Position numbers and translations under genes: made by a program. A stretch of 15,481 nucleotides of DNA from Acidobacteriota bacterium (GTDB lineage Bacteria; Acidobacteriota; Blastocatellia; RBC074), in assembly GCA_017991275.1 (NCBI GenBank), contig JAGNMH010000040.1, positions 1-15,481 on the forward strand, given 5' to 3'. This document shows, in pieces, positions 6,205 through 11,950 of the stretch (within the stretch, counting starts at the first letter, position 1; every line of letters starts with the position of its first letter). The notes beneath the pieces are model-generated. The model was not told the DNA's origin and did no database searches. It was given only the letters and a program-made list of their open reading frames with translations.

Positions 6205-7197
6205 ATGTCGAACACGAATTTCCCGGCAAATTTTTTGGTAACGGGCGCTCATGGTTTTATAGGCGCCTGGGTAGTCAAACGATTGCTGGCCGAAGGTCAT
6301 AACGTAATAATTTTCGATCTGAACTCGAATCCGCAGCGGTTGCGGCAAATAATGAGCGATGAGGAAATCGCTCGAGCAAAAGTCATCGAAGCTGACATTA
6401 CAGACGGCAACGCGGTTTCCCAGGCCGTCGAGCAAAACGAAATCAATCACGTCATTCATCTGGCTGGCTTGCAGGTTCCGGTCTGTCGAGCCAACACACG
6501 GCTGGGCGCGATGGTTAATGTCGTCGGCACGATCAATGTTTTTGAAGCCGCCAAGAATTCGGGCGGGAGAATCAAACGAGTCGTTTACGCCAGCTCCGCC
6601 GCCGTTTTCGGCGAACCCGAAGACGGCCAGCCGGTCAACGAAGGCAAGGCCGGCAAAATGACCACGCATTACGGCGCGTTCAAACAATGCAACGAAGACA
6701 ACGCGCGAGTTTATTTTCTGGACAATGGCATCAGCAGTGTTGGTTTGCGCCCGCTGACGGTTTACGGCCCAGGTCGAGATTTCGGAATGACTTCCGATCC
6801 GACCAAAGCCATGAAAGCCGCAGTAGTTGGCCGCCCATTCCACATTCGTTTTGGCGGAGAAACCGATTTTCTTTATGCCGCCGATTGCGCCGATGCCTTT
6901 ATCCGTTCGGCAACGGCTGAACTGAATGGCGCGCACGTTTTCAACCTTCACGGCGAAACAGTTCCTGTCACCGCCGTGGTCGAAGAGATCGAAAAACTGA
7001 TTCCGTCAGCCAAAAGTTCCATCACGGTGGCCAAGGCCGCAATGAACATGCCTTCGGCGCTGGATGATTCAGCGATTGCCGCCGCGCTCGGAAAAATGCC
7101 GCATACTCCGCTGGCGCAGGGCGTCAGAGAAACAATTGAACGGTTTCAATTGTTGAAAAACGAAAACCGGCTGGACATTGCCGATCTGGATCAATAA
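6205..7197 (+). CDS. NAD-dependent epimerase/dehydratase (extended SDR)
   Basis: A 330-residue extended short-chain dehydrogenase/reductase. The nucleotide-binding motif TGAHGFIG is at 13-20 and D38 ends strand 2 (NVIIFDLN), which favours NAD over NADP. HLAGLQ follows at strand 4, the catalytic serines are near S130-S131 in VYASSAAVFGE, and the Y156-x-x-x-K160 pair is in THYGAFK. VGLRPLTVYGPGRDFGMTSD is typical of nucleotide-sugar or sugar-acid SDRs, including uronate and D-erythronate dehydrogenase-like proteins. The start has AAAAGG upstream. It lies 4 bp before a zinc dehydrogenase and ahead of sugar ABC genes, so a role in oxidising or epimerising an imported sugar or sugar acid is likely. 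The exact substrate cannot be read from the sequence. Confidence 0.85.
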   Translation: MSNTNFPANFLVTGAHGFIGAWVVKRLLAEGHNVIIFDLNSNPQRLRQIMSDEEIARAKVIEADITDGNAVSQAVEQNEINHVIHLAGLQVPVCRANTRLGAMVNVVGTINVFEAAKNSGGRIKRVVYASSAAVFGEPEDGQPVNEGKAGKMTTHYGAFKQCNEDNARVYFLDNGISSVGLRPLTVYGPGRDFGMTSDPTKAMKAAVVGRPFHIRFGGETDFLYAADCADAFIRSATAELNGAHVFNLHGETVPVTAVVEEIEKLIPSAKSSITVAKAAMNMPSALDDSAIAAALGKMPHTPLAQGVRETIERFQLLKNENRLDIADLDQ

Positions 7198-7201
7198 CCC
7201 A

Positions 7202-8365
7202 ATGAGCAATATGACCATGAAAGCTTTAGCTCTTACTGCTCCGCACAAACTGGAAGTCCGCGAAATCCCAAAGCCCGCTCCGCAGCCCAATGAAGTGCTG
7301 CTCCGGGTCGGCGCGGTTGGGTTATGCGGAACGGATTTTCACATCTACGAAGGTCACGCCAACTACCGCTATGACAAAACCGGCAGATTGGTTCCACCAG
7401 AAGAAGAACCGTTGATCCTGGGCCACGAATTTTGCGGCATCGTCGAAGAAGTCGGCAGCGCCGTCAAAGACGTAACTCCCGGCGATTGGGTCGTGGTAGA
7501 TCAAGGCTGGAACTGCATGAGCTACCACCGTGCAGAGCTTTGCGAATACTGCGCGACCGGCGACACTCATCAATGCGCGCATTACGCCGAACACGGCATC
7601 ACAGGTTTGCAAGGCGCTTTGGCTGAATTCATCTCGGTTCCGGCCATCAACACCGTCCGCATCGAAAGCGAGTTGCCGCTGCAACAGGCCGCATTGACCG
7701 AACCGCTGAGCTGCATCACGCACTCAATGGGTACGGTTTTGAAAGCTCCGTCGCGCTATCAGTTCAATGGTGAAAAAGCCGCCGAGCGTCCAATCAAATC
7801 GGTTCTGGTTTGCGGAGCCGGCCCCGCCGGACTGTTGTTCACTCAGTATTTGCGAAACGTCATTGGCTTTGACGGGTTGTTGATCGTCACCGAACCCAGC
7901 GAAAAACGTCGCCGCCTGGCTGAAGAATACGGCGCGACTGGAATTGACCCGACAACCACCAACCTGATCGAAGCCGTCAACGATTTAACCAAAGGCGAAC
8001 GTATCAATCTGTTAATCGAGTCGGCGGGCATTGCTCCGTTGTACAAACAGATTCCCAGCTTGATTCGCAAACAGGCGACGTTATTGATGTACGGTCACGG
8101 CCATCACGGAGTTGACCTGGGGGTCATGAACAACATCCAGTTTATGGAACCGACGCTGGTCACTCCGACCGGAGCCTCTGGCGGATTCGATTCCGACGGC
8201 AGGCCAAGCGTCTATCGCCAGTCGCTGGAATTGATTGCTTCGGGCAAGATCAACGTCTCGAAATTTATCACGCACCATTACCACTCTTTGGCCGATGTTC
8301 CCGCCGGATTCGCGCAGGATCATTTCGGCGCCGATTTCATCAAAGGAGTCGCGGTGTTTTCGTAG
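7202..8365 (+). CDS. Zinc-dependent medium-chain alcohol/polyol dehydrogenase
   Basis: A 387-residue MDR-family dehydrogenase, probably oxidising a sugar or polyol with NAD. The catalytic zinc ligands are C42 (GLCGTDFH), H75-E76 (ILGHEF) and probably E168 (LTEPLSC). The structural zinc cysteines are C105, C114, C117 and C125, but the first spacing is x8 instead of the usual x2 (CMSYHRAELCEYC). The Rossmann motif is GAGPAG at 205-210, and the strand ends IVTEPSE. I start it at ATG 7202, 4 bp after the epimerase stop; ATG 7211 and 7217 are alternatives and an upstream TTG at 7178 would overlap the epimerase. It is probably in one operon with the epimerase and the following ABC genes. Confidence 0.85.
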   Translation: MSNMTMKALALTAPHKLEVREIPKPAPQPNEVLLRVGAVGLCGTDFHIYEGHANYRYDKTGRLVPPEEEPLILGHEFCGIVEEVGSAVKDVTPGDWVVVDQGWNCMSYHRAELCEYCATGDTHQCAHYAEHGITGLQGALAEFISVPAINTVRIESELPLQQAALTEPLSCITHSMGTVLKAPSRYQFNGEKAAERPIKSVLVCGAGPAGLLFTQYLRNVIGFDGLLIVTEPSEKRRRLAEEYGATGIDPTTTNLIEAVNDLTKGERINLLIESAGIAPLYKQIPSLIRKQATLLMYGHGHHGVDLGVMNNIQFMEPTLVTPTGASGGFDSDGRPSVYRQSLELIASGKINVSKFITHHYHSLADVPAGFAQDHFGADFIKGVAVFS

Positions 8366-8378
8366 GCGATAGATGGCA

Positions 8379-8460
8379 GGTGTTAGGTTGTGGGTCTTGC
8401 GACTTCGTTTCGCTGACTCACATCCGCACCTACAACCTACAACCTACAACCTACAACCTT
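8379..8460 (+). repeat. Heptamer tandem array and hairpin before the binding-protein gene
   Basis: The ACCTACA heptamer is repeated 4.6 times without change at 8428-8459, and the array ends one base before the start codon at 8461. The left side reads in 7-nt units GGTGTTA, GGTTGTG, GGTCTTG (8379-8399) and is roughly complementary to it. An inner stem pairs TGTGGGTC (8389-8396) with GACTCACA (8415-8422), and GCGA (8399-8402) with TCGC (8410-8413). The array occupies the place where a Shine-Dalgarno should be, and none is visible. Confidence 0.75.
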
Positions 8461-9429
8461 ATGAACAAAATTAAACTGACCCTCTTCGTCGCGCTTTCAC
8501 TTTTCGTCGCTGTCGCCTTCACCGCTTGTAACAAAGGCGCGAATAACAAAACTCCCGGCCAGAAAAAAATTGCTGTCATTCCCAAAGGCGTTTCGCATTT
8601 CTTTTGGCAGAGCGTTAAAGCCGGAGCCGATGCCGCAGGTAAAGACCTGAACGCTGAAATCATCTGGAAAGGCCCGGCCCTGGAAACGGACATTTCCGGC
8701 CAGATCAACATTGTCGAAGACATGATCAACCGTCGAGTTGACGGCATTGTGCTGGCTCCTTCGCACGGAGATTCCCTGGTTCCGATTGCCGAACGCGCTC
8801 AGCGTGAAAACATTCCGGTGACGATCTTCGATTCTGGGATTGGGACGGAAAAGTATATTTCTTACGTCGCCACAGACAACCGTCAGGGCGGAGTCGTCGC
8901 GGCCAAACGAATGGGTGAAAAGCTGGGAGGCAAAGGCAAGGTCGCGATACTCGGCGTCAAGAAAGGCTCGATTTCCACAGACGAACGCGAAGAAGGTTTC
9001 CGCGACACCATCCTGAAAGAATTCCCTGGCATTAACCTGATCCCGGTCATTTTTTATGGTGAATCCGTCGCCACCAAATCGCTTTCAGTCGCCGAAGATA
9101 TTCTGACCGCCAATCCTGACCTGGCCGGAATCTTCGCGTCGAATGAAACCTCGACGGTCGGATCAGTAAACGCCATTCGCCAGCGCAATCTGGCGGGCAA
9201 AGTTGTTCTGGTCGGATTCGACGCCAGCCCCGATCTGGTGCGCGCCGTCAAAGAAGGCGGTATTGATTCGCTGGTGCTGCAAGACCCGTTCAAGATGGGT
9301 TACGAAGGCGTCAAAACCATCATTGACAAACTGGCTGGCAAAACTCCAGAACGCCGTATTGATACAGGCGTCAAGCTCGTGACCAAAGAAAACGTAGACT
9401 CGCCGGAAATGCAGCGACTGATCAAATAA
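8461..9429 (+). CDS. Sugar ABC transporter substrate-binding lipoprotein (RbsB-like)
   Basis: A 322-residue periplasmic binding protein, type 1 fold, of the ribose/galactose family (Peripla_BP_4). The signal peptide MNKIKLTLFVALSLFVAVAF ends in TAC with C23 as the lipidated cysteine, so it is a membrane-tethered receptor. Typical segments are IAVIPKGVSHFFWQSVKAGA (37-56), the hinge and ligand region DGIVLAPSHGDSLVP, VTIFDSGI, DNRQGGVVAA, and VGFDASPDLVRAVKEGGIDS near the end. The start at 8461 is chosen because the upstream extension to 8380 would put the repeat array into the protein and bury the signal peptide. It carries sugar to an inner-membrane permease. The matching ATPase is two genes downstream; no permease gene is next to it. 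Confidence 0.92.
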   Translation: MNKIKLTLFVALSLFVAVAFTACNKGANNKTPGQKKIAVIPKGVSHFFWQSVKAGADAAGKDLNAEIIWKGPALETDISGQINIVEDMINRRVDGIVLAPSHGDSLVPIAERAQRENIPVTIFDSGIGTEKYISYVATDNRQGGVVAAKRMGEKLGGKGKVAILGVKKGSISTDEREEGFRDTILKEFPGINLIPVIFYGESVATKSLSVAEDILTANPDLAGIFASNETSTVGSVNAIRQRNLAGKVVLVGFDASPDLVRAVKEGGIDSLVLQDPFKMGYEGVKTIIDKLAGKTPERRIDTGVKLVTKENVDSPEMQRLIK

Positions 9430-9433
9430 TCTA

Positions 9434-9540
9434 TGGAGTGCTGCGGCTCGGCGCAGCTTTGCGTTCTCCTGAACAGGGTCTTGAGTTCAGCAGGGTTTCT
9501 AGGAAACGAACTGAAAGCTGCGACCAGTCGCAGCACTCCA
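9434..9540 (+). repeat. Long palindromic element (REP-like) between binding protein and 7-TM gene
   Basis: Two 27-nt arms, 9434-9460 and 9514-9540, are inverted copies at 24 of 27 positions. Each arm is itself a small dyad: CTGCG(N6)CGCAG on the left and CTGCGAC-CA-GTCGCAG on the right. The interior also pairs, for example CGTTCTCCTGAAC with GTTTCTAGGAAACG. The right arm ends exactly one base before the AGGAAG ribosome site (9541-9546) of the next gene. The arrangement is REP/BIME-like, but no heptamer period is seen, unlike the other spacers. No transposase or RAYT is present. Confidence 0.85.
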
Positions 9541-9553
9541 AGGAAGCGCTCTT

Positions 9554-10273
9554 ATGTCAACGGCTTCTTCCCTTTCTTTTGCAACCGTCATCGCTCTGGT
9601 TGCCCTGTTGGCTCTTCTCTTTATCGTTGGGATTCGCAACTCCGGCGAACGCACCGAAGCAAACTCGGCGAACCTGCGCTGGACAGTCATTGCCATTCTG
9701 GTTGTCGCCGTCTGGCTGGGCGGTTCTGCGCTGATTGCTGAATCCGGCATCCTGAGACAGTTCAACCGTATGCCGCCGCCATTTATATTGATGGCTTTTG
9801 GCTTCACACTGGCGACGGCGGCTTTGGCTTTTTCGCCTGTGGGAACTCGCCTGGTTAAAGGCGCGGGCATCGCCTGGCTGATTGCCTTCCAGGCCTTCCG
9901 CATCCCTGTGGAATTGTGGCTGCACAGCCTTTACCAGAAAGGCATCGTGCCAATACAGATGACTTACTCCGGGCGTAACTTCGACATTGTGTCCGGCATT
10001 CTCGGTTTGGCGCTTGGGTTATGGGCAATGAAAAGGCAACCGCCGCGTTGGGCAATTTGGATGTTCAACCTTGTCGGCTTGGGCCTGCTTATTAACATCG
10101 TCACTGTAGCGATTCTTTCCGCGCCGACGCCTTTGCGCCAATTTTTCAACGAACCGGCGAATACATTTGTGGCTTATTGGCCTTACGTCTGGCTTCCGGC
10201 TTTTCTGGTGCAAGCGGCTTGGTTCGGACATCTGCTGGTTTTTCGCTGGCTACGGCAACAGTCAACCAACTAA
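9554..10273 (+). CDS. Seven-helix membrane protein, unknown function
   Basis: A 239-residue integral membrane protein. Predicted helices lie near residues 8-27, 41-63, 75-95, 102-125, 144-160, 168-190 and 207-232. Polar segments likely to be conserved are FQAFRIPVELWLH (112-124), QMTYSGRNFDI (135-145) and EPANTFVAYWPYVWLPAFLV (200-219). It has none of the signs of an RbsC-type sugar permease: it is much shorter than the usual ~320 residues and lacks the cytoplasmic coupling loop pattern, so I do not call it the permease. I recall similar short 7-TM hypothetical proteins elsewhere without known function. It has AGGAAG 7 bases upstream of ATG and ends 9 bp before the ATPase start, so it is co-transcribed with it. 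Confidence 0.75.
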   Translation: MSTASSLSFATVIALVALLALLFIVGIRNSGERTEANSANLRWTVIAILVVAVWLGGSALIAESGILRQFNRMPPPFILMAFGFTLATAALAFSPVGTRLVKGAGIAWLIAFQAFRIPVELWLHSLYQKGIVPIQMTYSGRNFDIVSGILGLALGLWAMKRQPPRWAIWMFNLVGLGLLINIVTVAILSAPTPLRQFFNEPANTFVAYWPYVWLPAFLVQAAWFGHLLVFRWLRQQSTN

Positions 10274-10282
10274 GGCGTCATA

Positions 10283-11800
10283 ATGAACTCTTCAATTTTT
10301 GCGCTGGAAATGCGCGGCATCTCAAAATCCTTTTCCGGCAACACCGTTCTGGACGGCGTGAACATCACGGCCAAAGCCGGTGAAGTACTGGCGCTGTTAG
10401 GCGAAAACGGCGCAGGCAAATCCACCCTGATGAAAATTCTGGCCGGAGTTCATCAGCCAGACGATATGGCGGAAGAAGGCGAAATCCTGATTGATGGTCA
10501 GCCGGTTAAGTTCAACAATCCGTCGGATGCTCTGTCAGCGGGCATTGCGATGATTTATCAGGAGCTTTCGCTTGCGCCTCATCTGACAGTCGCGGAAAAC
10601 ATTTTTCTAGGCCGCGAGCCATTGAAAGTCGCGCCGATTGGTTTTATCAATTCGCGTGAACTGAACGAACGCGCCAAAAAGCTGCTGGGCGAATACGGCT
10701 TCAACCTGAATCCTAAAGCTCGCGTTGGCAGTTTGAGCGCCGCCGACCGCCAACAAGTCGAAATCACACGCGCTGTCGTCGAAGCCAAAAAAGTCATCGT
10801 CATGGACGAGCCGACTTCTTCGCTGACCGACAACGAAGTCAAAGAATTGTTTCGGCTGATTCGTGATTTGAAAGCGCGCGGTTTGGCGGTGATTTACATT
10901 TCGCATCGCCTGGAAGAACTGGACGAAATCGCCGACCGAGTGACTATCCTGCGCGACGGCAAAGCCGTTTACTCCGGCGTTTGGGGCGAAATCACCACAG
11001 ACGAAGTCATCAAACACATGGCCGGGCGAGAATTAAAAGAAATCTTCCCGCCGCGCAATGCTCAAATAGGCGAAGTTAAACTGCGCGTTCGCAACCTGAC
11101 CCTGAAGCCGAAATTTGAAGGCGTCAACTTTGAAGCCCGCGCCGGAGAAGTCGTTGGCATTGCCGGTTTGGCCGGAGCCGGTCGCACGGAACTGGTCGAA
11201 GCTATTTTCGGCGCAACGCCTGCGATGAGCGGCGAAGTCGAACTCAACGGCAAAAAGTTTTCTTCAACTCAACCAAGCCTTTCCGTGACAAGTGGCCTTA
11301 GTCTGTTGACCGAAGACCGCAAACGAACTGGATTGTGTTTGAACCTGCCACTGGCCACGAACATCACGCTGGCAAACACGGGCGCGCTGGTTAAAGGCGG
11401 ACGTATGCAAAGCAAATTGGAAACCGCCGCCGCTCAAAACTACATTCAAAAACTGAACATACGCCCGCCTGCTCCTTCCAAACCCGTTGGCCGATTAAGC
11501 GGCGGCAATCAGCAAAAATCATTGCTGGCGCGATGGCTGTTTGCTCAAAGCCAGGTTTTCATGTTGGACGAACCGACGCGCGGAGTTGATGTCGCCGCCC
11601 GCTCTGAAATTTATCGCGAGGTCAACGAACTGGCCGAAGCCGGAGCCGCCGTGGTCATGGTTTCATCGGACTTGCCCGAACTGCTGGGAATGGCTGACCG
11701 AATTCTGGTTATGCGTCGCGGCAAACTGGTGGCCGAATTGAACGCCCGGCAAACGACTCAGGAAGAAGTTTTGAAATACGCCGCAGTCGAAGAAAATTGA
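10283..11800 (+). CDS. Sugar ABC transporter ATPase, double NBD (RbsA/MglA-like)
   Basis: A 505-residue tandem-NBD ATPase of the CUT2 sugar importer class, which powers uptake at the inner membrane. Domain 1 has Walker A GENGAGKST (40-48), Q-loop Q93 (MIYQELSLAPH), a modified signature LSAADRQQ (151-158), Walker B VIVMDEPTSSL (171-181) and the switch H208. Domain 2 has a degenerate Walker A GLAGAGRTE (295-303, no Lys), signature LSGGNQQK (405-412) and Walker B FMLDEPTRGVD (426-436). Loss of the second Walker lysine and the SSDLPE switch are normal for this class, so the protein looks functional. AAGGCG precedes the ATG. It should work with the RbsB-like lipoprotein upstream; the permease partner is missing from the window. 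Confidence 0.93.
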   Translation: MNSSIFALEMRGISKSFSGNTVLDGVNITAKAGEVLALLGENGAGKSTLMKILAGVHQPDDMAEEGEILIDGQPVKFNNPSDALSAGIAMIYQELSLAPHLTVAENIFLGREPLKVAPIGFINSRELNERAKKLLGEYGFNLNPKARVGSLSAADRQQVEITRAVVEAKKVIVMDEPTSSLTDNEVKELFRLIRDLKARGLAVIYISHRLEELDEIADRVTILRDGKAVYSGVWGEITTDEVIKHMAGRELKEIFPPRNAQIGEVKLRVRNLTLKPKFEGVNFEARAGEVVGIAGLAGAGRTELVEAIFGATPAMSGEVELNGKKFSSTQPSLSVTSGLSLLTEDRKRTGLCLNLPLATNITLANTGALVKGGRMQSKLETAAAQNYIQKLNIRPPAPSKPVGRLSGGNQQKSLLARWLFAQSQVFMLDEPTRGVDVAARSEIYREVNELAEAGAAVVMVSSDLPELLGMADRILVMRRGKLVAELNARQTTQEEVLKYAAVEEN

Positions 11801-11818
11801 TCGCACAACTCCACCTTC

Positions 11819-11914
11819 ATTAACCATTATCCATTGCACACTAACCATTAACCGACAGGGTAAGGCCGTTTACCTCAACCGATAATGGCTAATGCGAAAT
11901 GGATAATGGCTAAT
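11819..11914 (+). repeat. Hairpin with heptamer-periodic arms, ATPase-M14 spacer
   Basis: The left arm is read as units TAACCAT, TATCCAT, TGCACAC, TAACCAT, TAACCG from 11821. The right arm is ATAATGG, CTAATGC, GAAATGG, ATAATGG, CTAATTT from 11882. Arms 11819-11854 and 11879-11914 are inverted copies at 29 of 36 positions. The 24-nt loop contains GGTAA and TTACC, which can pair. It lies 36 bp before the M14 start, so it will be in the leader RNA. Confidence 0.85.
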
Positions 11915-11950
11915 TTTCATTGCAGCACCTTAAACCAAAAAAGGAAGCTT

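Noticed and set aside
8428..8459. CRISPR array
   Set aside because: The units are 7 nt and contiguous with no spacers.
8380..8460. N-terminal extension of the sugar-binding protein
   Set aside because: It would translate the repeat array and place 27 extra residues before a clear lipoprotein signal peptide.
9434..9540. Insertion sequence with terminal inverted repeats
   Set aside because: Only 53 nt lie between the arms, no transposase is present and no target-site duplication was seen.
9433..9741. Two short overlapping open frames over the palindrome and the start of the 7-TM gene
   Set aside because: They run through the 107-bp inverted repeat, have no family likeness and conflict with the 7-TM gene, which has a good ribosome site.
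11885..11950. N-terminal extension of the M14 peptidase
   Set aside because: It lies in the right arm of the heptamer hairpin, and the ATG at 11951 has AAGGAAG and starts a normal signal peptide.
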